64,000 nt of DNA from Agelaius tricolor. Its lineage: Eukaryota; Chordata; Aves; Passeriformes; Icteridae. Positions 1-9,989 of this stretch are shown piece by piece. The notes under the pieces were generated by a model. It ran no database searches. It had not been told where the DNA came from and was given only the letters and a program-made list of their open reading frames with translations. A program made the translations under genes and the position numbers. Each line of letters begins with the position of its first letter. Within the stretch, counting starts at the first letter, position 1. The stretch covers positions 744,001 to 808,000 of the forward strand of contig JALJCS010000050.1 in the NCBI GenBank assembly GCA_023055355.1. The letters are read 5' to 3'.

Positions 1-59
1 GAGCATTTCTCAGCTGGCAGGGTGGCCTGAGAAGGGCAGGGGGGAATGCACCAGGACAG

Positions 60-1000
60 AGCCATGGAACCAAGGCACCATTGTGACACTGTGGGGCCAT
101 GTGAGACCAAGGGACCACTGGGACATTTGTGGGCCTCATGGAACCAAGGGGACTGTACTGACACTGTGTGGCTCCATGGAATGTAGGGATCATTGTGACA
201 CTGAGAGGCCCCATCAAACCATGGGTCCATTGTGACATTGCAAGGCCTCATGGCACCATGGAGACCATTATGACACTTTGGGGTGTCATGGAACCAAGGG
301 GCCATTGTGACACTGCCGGACTCCATGGAACCAAAGGTTCATTGTGACATTGCAAGGCCTCATGGAACCATGCAAAGACAATTAAGACACTTTACAGCCT
401 CATGGAACCAAGGAGCTATTGGTGACACTGAGAGGCACCATGGAATCACAGAGACCATTGTGCCCGTGGGGGTCCCAAAAGAACCAAGAGGACCATTGTG
501 ATATTGTGGGGCCTCGTGAAACCAAGAAGCCTTTGTGACACTGCAGGGCTGCATGGAACCAAAGCTCCAGGGTGTCACAGAGTGGCCTCCTGTCATCAAT
601 GGTCCATTGTGACACTGTGGAGCCAGAGGAGACCATTGTGACACAGCAAAGCCCCAGGGTCCAAAGGTCCATTGTGACATTGCAGGGCTCATGGAACAGA
701 GGAGTCACGCGACATTGTGGGGCCTGGGGAACCATGGAGACCATGGTGACACTGCAAGGCCTCATGGAATCCTTGGGACCATTGTGACACTGCAGGGCCT
801 TATGACACCTGGGGGCCACTGTGACATTGTGGGACCCCATCACACCTGGGGGCCAGTGTGACACTGCAGGTCTTCTTGTAATCAAGGGGCCACTGTGACA
901 CTGCTGGAACCCATGGAATCAAGTCACCATTATGACACTGCGGGGCCCCATGGATCCAAGGCACCATTGTGACACTCTGGAGGCCCATAAAACCAAGGGA
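60..1000. repeat. Degenerate minisatellite, CATTGTGACACTG...CATGGAACCAAG unit (left arm)
   Basis: Roughly 37-46-bp units repeat the words CCATTGTGACACTG, GGGGCC and CATGGAACCAAGG about twenty times with many substitutions. Short outliers of the same repeat lie at 2985-3090 and 3670-3830, on both sides of the LTR-type sequence, so mobile elements have probably split one larger array. Open frames here are by-products of the repeat and I call no gene. Confidence 0.85.
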
Positions 1001-1084
1001 ACACAGAACAGCTCTGGCTGGTTTGGCCTCCCATGGGCTGCCTGACTGGTCCAAGGGACCTTTGCATGTAGAGGGTCACTTCTC

Positions 1085-1545
1085 ATCTGCTGCTGAAACA
1101 CTGAGGCTCTGTGCTTTCCTTCCCAATGGAAAAGAACTGTCCTTCTGCTCCAGGCAGCCATGGCCAGAATTGGGATTTCACCTCCAAATTTCCTTCAGTC
1201 CAGGGATTGCTCCCATATGAATATTGCCAGGACAAGTCTGGCTGGCAGTGGTTTCACAACGGTCACCTCTCATCTATCCCCAAAACACTGGGGGAGGCTC
1301 CATGCTCTCCTTCCCATGGGAAAGAACTGTCCTGCTTCTCCAGGTGCCCATGGCCGAGATTGGGTTTCCACCTCCAAAATTCCAAAATCTGCTATTACTG
1401 ACAAATCTGGCTGGCCTTGGCCTACTGAGGCTCTCACCTGCCTTCCAAACCGTGGAGCTCTGTGCTTTCCTTCCTATGGAAAAGAACTGTCCTTCTCAGC
1501 CAGGTGCTCATGGCCCCAATTGGGATTGCACCTCCAACACTGCCT
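1085..1545. repeat. ~180-bp tandem repeat, about 2.5 copies (left arm)
   Basis: The block CTTTCCTTCCCAATGGAAAAGAACTGTCC...CATGGCC...ATTGGGATTTCACCTCCAA recurs at about 1112, 1299 and 1464. Units diverge by around 10-15 percent by eye. The mirror copy is at about 60010-60475. No coding capacity is evident. Confidence 0.75.
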
Positions 1546-1560
1546 GTTGTGACAGACTGG

Positions 1561-2340
1561 AGGAGATTGTTGGCTCCAAACATTTTGTGTGTGGGGGAGG
1601 AAGGGGCAGGTCGGGCCTTGCCCTGCTCTGTAAGCCCAGCCCTGCCCTGCCCTGTGACCTCAATGCCCCCAGGGGCCTCCAGTGGGTTTACGGTTTCTAC
1701 CTGAACCGCGGCACACTGAACCCCCAGCACCGCCGTCCGAGCCTGGGCACTGGGGCCCTCTTGGCTCTACTCAGTGCTGCTGCTGTACTCGGGGCACCCC
1801 AAACCCCGGTAGGGACCCGTGTCCCCCCACTCCAGGGATTGTGCGCGACTCACACTGCCCCGATCCTCCCCGCACCCGGAGCTCCGTTCGGGGTTTGCGT
1901 GCCAACTCACCAATTCGTCTGCCACCCTCAGCACGCCCTGAGGGCGCCTGCCAAGCCTGAAGGGGGAAGGCCGACCCCTTGCGTGCCACTCACATTTCTA
2001 TTCCTCCCACGCCCGGAGGGGGGCCCACCTTATCCCCCTGGGAGGCGTCTCACTCACTCCGGCTTCTCCTGCTTCCCTCCGTTTCTGGCCGGTCCCCTGG
2101 CAGGAGTCCGGAACCGCGGTACTCGGAGGCCCACAGCTGCTTCGGGGCTCCGAGATCCTGGGCCCCGTCTCACACACACTTCTTTCGCTTGCCTCCTACT
2201 CCTGACACCGCCTTTACTTACCCATGCTCCTCCACACTCTTTGCTCCTAGGCTGCTGCCGACCGCCCCAGATAGGGCCAGATATCCCGCAGGCCCTCAGT
2301 CCTCTTCGGGTGTGGCCTGTCCCGGACCAGTCCCCCAGAC
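1561..2340 (-). mobile_element. Retroviral leader downstream of an LTR, with tRNA-Pro-like primer site (left arm)
   Basis: GC-rich sequence next to the LTR at 2341-2963. Read on the minus strand, the LTR end is followed by TGGGGGACTGGTCCGGGA, which closely resembles the tRNA-Pro primer-binding site used by gammaretroviruses (one insertion and one substitution by eye). A splice-donor-like ATGGGTAAGT follows about 120 bases further on. No gag frame survives, and the leader runs into the 180-bp repeat. The right-arm twin is 59209-59990. Confidence 0.55.
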
Positions 2341-2963
2341 TGTTATGAATGGCACGTGAGCAGCTCTTTAGTGATTTCAGCTTTACTGGAAACAGTCTAG
2401 GCAGGGCACCCATGGGGTGTGCGCACACCACCGCTCCTCCCCAGACGGCGTGGAGGAGGAGGAGGTCAGCTCCGTCCTCCAGCAGAGCTGGGTCTTCTTT
2501 CCTCACGAGAGTCTCTGAGTAGACACCTGTTGGTTTCAGGTTCATAATATTTATACTGCTCTTCACCCACTCTGGTTAGGGTGATGAAGGCAAAAAGTTG
2601 TGACCAGGGTCTTTGATATTGACTTATGTTCTCTTTGTTAAGTGGTGGTATTTTGATTCTTTATTTGCATGGTGGTTTGTTGTTCTAGAGGTTTTTGTTA
2701 TGTAATCCTTTTCTGCTAAGTCTTATGGGAGTTTCATATTTGCTTATTAGCTGACGTAATCATCCTCTCTATGGTCTCGGGTGGTTTGCCATTTTAGATG
2801 AGAGTGGAAGCAGCGGGGGGAATACCCAACAGTAAGGGGATTTACATAATTATAAAACCTTTAAAAAAACAATTAAAACTAACACTGGCACTTTACATAA
2901 CTATAAAACATTAAACAAACAATCTATACCTGTCATTGGAACTTTCTATTAACTCCTTTAACA
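2341..2963 (-). mobile_element. 623-bp LTR, minus orientation (left arm)
   Basis: On the minus strand it starts TGTTA and ends TAACA, a 5-bp inverted terminus. It holds a TATA-like TATAAATATTATG (plus-strand image near 2550-2560) and is followed by a primer-site-like sequence. Length and termini are the same in the right-arm copy (58586-59208). It is a 5'-type LTR because leader sequence follows it. Confidence 0.75.
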
Positions 2964-2984
2964 ATGTATTCTCTACAACACTCT

Positions 2985-3830
2985 GGGAAGTTGTGGAACC
3001 AAGGGGATCATTGTGGCACTGTTGGGGCCCATGGAACCAAGGAGCCAGTGTGGAAACAAGAGGCCATTGTGAGCCTGTGGGGTGTAACAGCCCAGAACAC
3101 TGAAATGCTGCAGGTAAACAAAGGCTCCTTTACTCGAGTTTGGTGCACAGCAGGAACACCAGCCAGATATTCTCAAGAGGTCAAAAGGACACAGAATTTT
3201 ACTGGCAAAGTACAAAAACACAAGAAACTTTGGAAGAGGATTTAATGCAACATCCAATTACACAGAAAACACTTATCATAGCAGTGACTTCATTAACTTA
3301 GCTCATTTAACCTAGAAATCATTGAACACGTAAGCTGCTGAGGGACCCAAAAAATGGTGCATATAAAGAGCATTAGAAGGAGAAGAAAGAGAGAGAGACA
3401 GAAAGACAGAAGCTCTATAGAAAGACATGCATATTACTATCCGTTCCTAGGGTTCCAGTGTGGGTGAGACACAAACCCCAGGAGAAGGCAGAGTCCATAC
3501 CAGGGGCTGACCTTGTGCTCCGTGTTTTTAAGCCCCCGGGCCTTTGTGGGCCTGCCCCCAGGTGGGATTTCTGATCGCTCAGGCAATCAGGGCTGGGTTA
3601 GCCCTGTCCCCACTGTGTGACTGATTGACAGCTCATCCCACGGTGTCTCAGGACATTGATCTCATCCAGCCTCTGACAGTGACCATGGTGACACCGCGGA
3701 ACCTCATGGAACCGTGGGTCGGTTGTGACCAGGTGGGTCCAAGGACACCACGGTGACACTGGGGAACCTCATGGGAACAAGTGGCCATTGTGACGCTGTG
3801 GGTCCCCATGGAACCAAGGGAACATGGAAC
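2985..3830. mobile_element. LTR-like block flanked by minisatellite (left arm)
   Basis: About 3100-3660 carries, on the minus strand, a promoter-like GGGGGCTTAAAAACACGG box, a pyrimidine-rich CTTTCTGTCTCTCTCTC tract and a later ATTAAA. This looks like U3-R-U5 of another LTR. It is bordered on both sides by the CATTGTGACAC minisatellite. I could not fix its ends. The mirror is 57720-58575. Confidence 0.45.
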
Positions 3831-4036
3831 AGGCTGATGCCTTCAGTTTTAGCTGTCATATCTCCAGATTCTGTACTGCATTAGTCTGTAACTCTGGACT
3901 TCATACAGAGTGTTAGCAAGTTCTCTTCACAGTGTAGTCAGACAAAACAATCCTTTGTGACATCTCCTTTGAGGAACCGAGGTTCATTGAGTTGGCACCA
4001 AATCTCCCATGGGGCTCCTCAGAGTGCACAAAGCCC

Positions 4037-4742
4037 TGCTGTGAGGCTTCCCTGGGGCAGTGCTGGCACCAGTGGTTCCTTCAGTATTGGAACTGGAGTC
4101 AGCGAACACGACTGAGCCCTGCTGAGCTCTCAGGATGGCCGGGGACAACTGATCCACCTGGCCCAACCCAAAATTCACCCAAGTCCTGCTGGAGCCGATG
4201 GACCCAGAGGCCAAGAATGACCCCAGAGCCAGGTAGAACCACTCGTCCTTTTCCAGGACACCGCGGTGGCTCCACCCCACCGTGGCCAGGCATTACAGGT
4301 GACCGTGTAGGGCCCCTCACCCAGGAAACCCCACAGCCCCGCAGTGCTCCATAGACAGGTAGACCCAGCAGCCTCATCCCACCAGGGAACCAAATTTCAA
4401 GACCAATAAATAATTTCAACATACTTGTGATATATGAAGATTTTTTTTAGCAGTTAAAATCTTTTGAGTAAATCAAGAATTTTGGGCGTGTTCTGTTGTA
4501 TTTGCAGGGATGCCCGATGAAGGCAGGAATTTTGCATTGAGTCCATATTCTCAGAAGGCTAATTTATTACTTTATATTACTATAATTTATTAAAAAATAC
4601 TATACTATATTATACTAAAGAATACAGAAAGGACACTTGCTGAATGTTCAAAAGATAATAATGAAAACTCATGACTTTTTCCAGAGTCTCGACACAGCTT
4701 GGCCATAATTTGCCAATGAGTCAAAATAACTCACACCAGATT
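4037..4742. other. Segment private to the left arm (~706 bp)
   Basis: The two arms match up to left base 4036 (caaagccc) and again from 4743 (ccaatcaatcacctg), but the sequence between is unrelated to the right-arm segment of similar length (56345-57039). It includes the distal half of the LTR at 4494-4921 and a GC-rich stretch at 4037-4400 with no recognised protein. Recombination or gene conversion between different LTR copies would produce this. Confidence 0.7.
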
Positions 4743-4921
4743 CCAATCAATCACCTGTGGGTAAACAATCTCTAAACACATTCTGAAAATGAGCACAACA
4801 CAGGAGAAGCAAATGAGATAAGCATTGTTTTCCTTTTTCTCTGAGGCTTCTCAGCTTCCCAGGAGAAAAATCTTAGGGGAAGGGACTTTTTCAGAGAATG
4901 TGAATGCCACAGTGATAGACA
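4494..4921 (-). mobile_element. Solo LTR, minus orientation (left arm)
   Basis: On the minus strand it begins TGTCTATCACTG and ends ATACAACA, with an AATAAA signal shortly before the end. It is clearly related to the LTR at 10677-11031 (shared CTTCTCAGCTTC, TCAGAAGGCT and TTTATTA blocks). I see no target duplication. The right arm shares only its first ~180 bases (about 56165-56344). Confidence 0.65.
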
Positions 4922-4999
4922 TGAGTAATGAGATGGTTGGCTCTCCTAATTAAAGAGTGAACATGATCAGTATGTTAAGAGAAGTTGTACAGATGTAGA

Positions 5000-5460
5000 G
5001 TTCTGTTACTGCAATGTGTCCCCCCCGCCCAGCATTGTTATCCCGGGATGATCTTGGTAGTGCGGGCATTTGGGGAGGGGCAGATTGTTCCTAAGAGGCA
5101 CAGCTTAGCAACAGCTGAGCTCCAATCCAGTTCCAGGAAAGCAGTCTGCACCAATGGACAGCGACCAAGAGTCAAGAGACAGCCTTTTGGAGGAGCTAGG
5201 GCTGCCTGTGTCAACAGCAAGGATATAAAAGGGAGAGCAGCCATTGTGTGGATGAGCCAGCCACGTGGCTACCAGCCACAAAGTGGGGGAGGCTCCCAGC
5301 ACTGTCACTTTTTCCTTATTTAGTCCTTTTGTTGTAAGTTTTGTTAAGGTTTTAATAGAACTTTGAAAATTTTGAGAAGTGAGCACTCATTTCTCATAGG
5401 GAGAAAAAGTTTTAAAAGAAAGTTGTTCTGAATTTATTTTTTTTTCTTTTAAACCCAGGC
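5000..5460 (+). promoter_or_regulatory. LTR-like promoter region with strong TATA box facing the small gene
   Basis: GATATAAAAGGGAGAGCAGCC at about 5220-5240 is a near-consensus TATA box on the plus strand, followed by sequence that ends in a T-rich tract before the polyA end of the small gene (5704). The mirror is at about 55740-56100. Transcription from it would run antisense into the small gene. Whether it is part of an LTR is inference. Confidence 0.4.
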
Positions 5461-5703
5461 CATTCCTACCACGCTCACAGTGAACCACAGCCTTTCTCAC
5501 CACCTGCACAGCCACCCCTCCACTCAACCCATTCCCCCTGGACTCTGCACAACTCCCAACACACCATTTGTCTGGGGGAAAGCACAGACTGTGTCAAGGC
5601 AGCAGAGCCCAGACCTGGCCTGACTTCCCCAGACCACTGGAAAGGAGGAAATCCAGGCCCACAGACACACACACGGACACAGAACAAAGCTTTGCTCAAA
5701 GGG

Positions 5704-5709
5704 TTTATT
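5704..5709 (-). terminator. PolyA signal of the small secreted gene (left copy)
   Basis: TTTATT on the plus strand gives AATAAA on the minus strand, inside the noncoding last exon (about 5685-5832). GT-rich sequence follows, as expected downstream of a cleavage site. Confidence 0.7.
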
Positions 5710-5923
5710 GACTATTGATTGATTATTCTTCAGGGGAAATGGCCCAGGGCTCAAAGGGTTCAGGGGGTTCCTGCAGGGATGATCATCTCCTCATGCCACT
5801 GGAGAGGAAAAAGGACACTGGTCCTTGCCAGCCTAAAAGACAAAGCCCAGAAGGTGACCTCTGGAGCCCACTGGGCCATGGCTGGGCTTTGTCCCCAGCC
5901 CTGTCCCTGCAGGCACGGCTCAC

Positions 5924-7193
5924 CTAGGCATCCAGAGAGGCAGCCAGGCGCTTCTGCCGCAGGAGAGCCCGCAGCTCTTCAGCCACAGGGGGCTGGGGAC
6001 AAAGGCAGCGTTAGAGACACAGTGGGGGCACTGGGCTGCACTGGGAGGCAGGGGAGAGCAGGGGCGCCTTGGGGAAGGGGCTGTGGGAGCAATGGGGTGC
6101 AGGAGCTGCTGTGCTGCTGCCCTGAAGCACTGGGCTCCTGGCCAAGAGGCACAGCTGGGGCAGGGGCTGCGTCCTGGCTCATCCAGGGGCTCCTGGGCTG
6201 ACAGGGATGGGAATGCAGCAGGGCCCTGGGCAAAGGCTTCCCTGGGGAGCAGCCCTGGGGCAGGGCATTGTCTGGGCTGTCAGGAGGGGTGCACTGGGCT
6301 CTGCTGGGACAGACTGGGATGGCCTGGGCTGTGGTGGCCAGGCAAGGGGAGGCTCTGACAGCGGCAGAACTCGTGGTACCCACCAGAGGCGTCTCCAGGA
6401 CCGCGACATTGTCTAAATCCAACTGCAGAGAGACCAGGAGACCGCGCTGGTCACTGGGATGTCCCCGGTGCCAGCAAGGGATGGGGGGACACCACTGCCC
6501 CCCAATGCCCTGAGGGGATGCCCTCCCATGCCAGCAGCCCACTCACCTCCCGCAGATCATCTTGGGTTCCTTCCAGGAGTGCCTGGAAAGGAGAACAAAG
6601 GCTGGGTCTGGACTGGACCTTGTGGGGCTGGGGGGGACACGGGTGCAGGGAGCAGGGCGCAGGCAGAGGGATGGGAATTCAGGGCCTCCAAGGAGATCTG
6701 TTTGAGGTGGGGGGACACCCAAAGACTGGGTCACTTGAGGGCCCAGGGGACAGGGCTGGGGGTGTGGAAGGAGCAGGGTGTGAGGTACAGGGGAGGAGAA
6801 AGGAATTGAGGTGTAGGGACATGGGAGGGCAAGGGAGGGACTTGGTAGGGACAGAAGAATGAGGACAGGTGGGGACAAAACCAACGGGACTGGGAGATTA
6901 TTGGAGTATGGGGAGTGAGTCAGGGAATTCTATAGGAGGACCCTGCTACAATGGCCAGGAAGAAAGGCAAAGGATTGAGGGGGGACATGGAAGGAAAGGC
7001 CTCAGGAATGGTCAGTGGGAGGGCGTTTGGGGACCCTGAATGGGACACAGAGGAGAGACCAAAAGGGTGGGATGGGAGGCCAGAAAGGGCAGGATGTGGG
7101 GACAGCGTTTGGCTGGTGCCTCACCTTGGCCTGTGCCGGGGGGCACAGCAGGATGGAGAAGAGCAGGGCCACGCTGAGCACAGCCACCTTCAT
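5924..7193 (-). CDS. Small secreted protein of 70 aa, unassigned family (left copy; coding span of 4 exons)
   Basis: Exons on the minus strand are 7125-7193, 6547-6582, 6384-6422 and 5924-5992 (stop TAG), then a noncoding exon ending near 5690 with its 3' splice site at 5832/5833. All introns are GT-AG and all are phase 0. Exon 1 is a signal peptide (MKVAVLSVALLFSILL, then CPPAQA-K). Exon 2 gives ALLEGTQDDLRE, exon 3 LDLDNVAVLETPL, exon 4 PPVAEELRALLRQKRLAAS-LDA. The mature chain (~48 aa) has no cysteine and ends in a likely amphipathic helix. The stop codon sits directly before a splice donor (TAG/gtgagc). A signal-peptide exon, tiny phase-0 exons and an untranslated last exon recall secretory calcium-binding phosphoprotein (SCPP) genes, but the sequence itself does not let me place it in any family. 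Start chosen because it follows a TATA box by ~55 bases and opens the signal peptide. Confidence 0.7.
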
Positions 7194-7245
7194 CTTCCTC
7201 TGGCTCTGGGCAGCGCTGCCTGAGGCTGCAGCAGGTGAGGAGCAC

Positions 7246-7252
7246 CTTTATC
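7246..7252 (-). promoter_or_regulatory. TATA box of the small secreted gene (left copy)
   Basis: GATAAAG on the minus strand, 53 bases before the ATG, giving a predicted short 5'UTR of about 25-30 bases. It is the same in the other arm (53828-53834). Confidence 0.6.
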
Positions 7253-8360
7253 CCTGCCGGGACTCCTCCCTGCACCCTCCCTGCCAGCCCCCAGGCCAAA
7301 GCCCAGCTTGGCACAGCCCCCAGCCCTGGCCACAAGCCCAGCCCTGGCACAGAGTCCACCCCACCCCACCTGTGGCACGGATCCAGCCCCCTTGCCCGGC
7401 ATCCCTCCAGCTTCCTGCATGGGGCAGCTGCCCCTGGAAGGGCCCAGGCACCTGGGGGGCCAAGGGGGGCAGGCAGGGAGCCAAAGGCACCTGGGGACCC
7501 TGTGGGGACAGCCCCCAGTCCAACACAATCCATCCTCCAACAGCCCCCAGTGCCAGATCCCCCATCTCCTGCTGCCCCTCCCCTCCCAGAGCTTTCCCTG
7601 GGGGACACCCCAGAGCTGAGCCTGGCCCCAAACCCAACATGTGGGAGAACAAGGGGAACAAGGGACATGTGATCAGGTGGCTGATTGGCATCGCAGTCAC
7701 TGCAGACACTGGGGAGCACTGGGCAATGCTGAGCACCTGCAGACAAGGCTGAGGCCTGGGGAATGCCTCACGAGTGACAATTCCCACATCCACACAACCC
7801 GATAGCCCTTTCCCTGCAGATGCCAAACCCCACCAAGCTCCATGCCCACAGCACTGTCCCGAGGGGAATATGCCCTGCCCTGCCCCTCATCCTGTCACAC
7901 CTGCAGCCACCAAGCCCTCCCAGAGCACCTGGGTCATGGCCCTGGCTCTGGGCCCAGGCCAGCACTGGCCCTGAGCAGGATGTGCCCATCCCAGGCACAT
8001 GGGGAAGTGGGCACCTGTCCCCAGGCAGCCACTCGGAGCTAATTGGGGGAACAGAGGTGCCCTGTGAGGAGGAGGAGGGGTGTTGGTGCCCTGCCAGCCT
8101 CTCTGACAAGCCCTGTTTACCCAGGCCCTGAGGCACCAGGAGCACATTCAGACATCTTGGGCTTCCAGGAAGGAAAATCCACAGTGAAGTGGTTCCTGAG
8201 AGCTGTCCATGGCTGTGATTCCTGTTTGACATTCCAGGGCATTAGTGAAGGGTTCTGCAGATCTCTTTCCCCAGGGACAATGTGCATCCATCAGAGAAGT
8301 GTTATGGCCCAGCTGGGAAAACATTTCAGGCCACTGCCTTGACTGTTTGCTCTGGAACTC
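7253..8360. other. Upstream region of the small gene up to the arm boundary; no gene seen
   Basis: GC-rich and highly similar in both arms. It contains several overlapping open frames on both strands (for example 7012-7746 and 7768-8232) with no recognisable domain and low-complexity composition. I treat them as chance frames. The region may hold regulatory sequence for the outward-facing gene. Confidence 0.5.
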
Positions 8361-8563
8361 TATTAAATAATAGACCCCGAATGCTTCTGGGGTGTGTCCT
8401 GCCTGGCTTTGTCAGGCCTCGCTGCTGGACTAAAGGCGGCAGCTGTGGTGTTTTCACCGCAGAGGTGCCTTTGGCTGGCTGGGTGCTGCAGCTGGGCGCT
8501 CAGAACAAGTCCAGGCAAAATAGGAACTCAGTTTACCTTTGGTGGAAAAGGTTCAGACGACGG
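8361..8563 (+). pseudogene. Retroviral env surface-subunit fragment at the inner edge of the left arm
   Basis: Sequence after the arm boundary shows weak similarity, in broken frame, to the surface-subunit part of the other env remnant (around 51220-51330). It is then cut by the LTR at 8564. The 5' part of this env is missing at the boundary. Similarity is judged by eye and is weak beyond about 8465. Confidence 0.35.
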
Positions 8564-8940
8564 TGAAGAGAAAAGGAGCAGGTTCTGCTGTGGAGCTTAG
8601 ATCCAGAGTTTTATTGTAGACTTCTGAATGTGGTAACAGCCTCAGACAGACACCCCGGCCACATGGTCTCGTGTCCTTTTTAAGCCCCGGGGACAGGGGG
8701 AGGGGACGGACAGGTGAGGGCCAACCAGGTGTGAGCAGGGGAAGGGTCAGGGGATGTGGACGCTAGGACAAACCAATGAGCCCAGGCCTGGGGGGCATCT
8801 GCCAATCACACGACGCCTTGCTGGAAGGTGAAGATTAATGGGCAGCTCCTAGGCAGGATGGCAAAAGGTGGAGGGGGAAAGGTTGGGGCACCTGAGGAGG
8901 TTTGGATAGTTGAAACAGGAAATGGCGACACACTGCAACA
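8564..8940 (-). mobile_element. 377-bp solo LTR inserted in retroviral env, 5-bp target duplication
   Basis: On the minus strand it starts TGTTGCAGTGTG and ends CTCTTCA. Flanks are GACGG at 8559-8563 and GACGG at 8941-8945, an exact 5-bp duplication. It holds a promoter-like CTTAAAAAGGACACG and an AATAAAACTCTGG polyA signal, both on the minus strand. It interrupts the env remnant between its surface and transmembrane parts. Confidence 0.8.
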
Positions 8941-8945
8941 GACGG

Positions 8946-9716
8946 CTGTCTCTACTCACACCCAACACGTCCATGATACTTAACATGAGCCGCTGTCATC
9001 GTCGCAATAAACGAATGGCTCATGCATTTGCTGCAGACTGCAGGGATGATGTAAAATTCTGGTCCCCAGAGGCCAGAGTTGCAGCATCTTTCTTGACTCT
9101 AGGGGTATTGGCAGCAGGTGCTCATGCTATTTTAAACAAGTTGGGATGTTGGCTTGCTAAGCAAACCAATGCCACCTCTTTAGCACTTTCTAGTCTTTTG
9201 CTTGATGTTGATTCTATTTGCTATGCAATGCTTCAAAATAGAGCTGCAATTGATTTTCTTTTACTTGCACAAGGCCATGGTTGTGAAGAATTTGAGGGCA
9301 TGTGTTGCATGAATCTTTCTGATCATTCACAGTCCATTCACTCACAACTCTCTGAGTTGTGGAAGTTAACTGGAAACCTACAGGTAGAATCAGGCCTTGG
9401 TATTGATGGATGGCTCAAATCTTTAGGCCTGGGATCATGGTTACGCTGTATTGTTAAGGCCAGCATTATAGTGGGCATTATAGCTTTGTTAGTAGTATTA
9501 GTTTTGCTGTGCTTTTGCATATGCCTACAGAACATGGTGCAAAAGATGATATCTGCTGCATTTAATCAGACCATGCTTGTTCAACAGAAAAACAGAGGAA
9601 ATGTGGAGAGCTTTGTGGACAGTTGGCTAGCTGAGAAAGGTCACGTCGACATAATACCGTTGGCTCAGTTAGAAGGAGGCAAGTCTAGGATTCAGCAGTC
9701 AGTGTCTAACCACTGA
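8946..9716 (+). pseudogene. Endogenous retrovirus env transmembrane subunit, open to its stop
   Basis: An uninterrupted frame (ATG at 8910 inside the LTR, stop after 9713) encodes a transmembrane-subunit-like protein. Visible parts are an ectodomain with heptad-like spacing, an immunosuppressive-type stretch starting LQNRAAIDF at about residue 108, a CX6CC motif at about residue 125 (CEEFEGMCC), a membrane anchor at about residues 177-207 and a cytoplasmic tail of ~60 residues. CX6CC is the class of env that bonds covalently to its surface subunit, as in gamma- and alpharetroviruses. The surface part is truncated by the LTR and by the arm boundary, so no full env can be made. The TM part is better preserved than the copy near 52240. 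Confidence 0.8.
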
Positions 9717-9725
9717 TAAGGACAT

Positions 9726-9989
9726 TGTGCCCTTGGTGCAACAACAGGATAGAGGAGAGGATCTTTTGCCAAAAATATGAGGATAGTTTCAGCAGAATAA
9801 CAACAAGAATATAGAAGTAGTAACAAAATAACCATAAGAATATAGAAGTAGGTGTGGTTGACCAATAAGTAATTAACCAATAATGAGCTCAGCTTTGCAA
9901 TATGTATAAGCTTCATTAATACCAATATAAATATTTGTGAATCCTCAATAAAGTTCGAGACTTGCTGATCACTCATATTGGGTGCCACA
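9726..9989 (+). mobile_element. 3' LTR of the left retroviral remnant (start approximate)
   Basis: It begins just after the env stop and contains two CCAAT-type boxes (GACCAATAAG, AACCAATAATG), a TATA-like GTATAAGCTTC at 9904 and AATAAA at 9947-9952, and ends ...GGGTGCCACA. The order matches a short alpharetrovirus-like LTR. The 5' terminus could be TGTGCCC at 9726 or a few tens of bases later, after the purine-rich GATAGAGGAGAGGA. Confidence 0.6.

Larger units (their letters stand above)
1..8360. repeat. Left arm of a giant inverted repeat (outer end cut by the window)
   Basis: Reverse complement of 52720-61692. Base 1 (gagcatttctcagctggc) matches the complement of about 61675-61692, and the match ends at 8360 (tctggaactc), where the right arm begins at 52720 (gagttccagag). 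Sampled blocks are nearly identical: 7141-7260 against 53821-53940 shows no difference, and elsewhere there are a few differences per 100 bases. The arm continues beyond the window to the left. Arm lengths differ mainly because of an LTR-like insertion on the right. Confidence 0.93.

Noticed and set aside
7012..8232. Long open frames on both strands upstream of and overlapping the small gene (for example 244-245 aa)
   Set aside because: GC-rich, low-complexity and overlapping each other on both strands; the spliced 70-aa gene with signal peptide, splice sites and TATA explains the region better.
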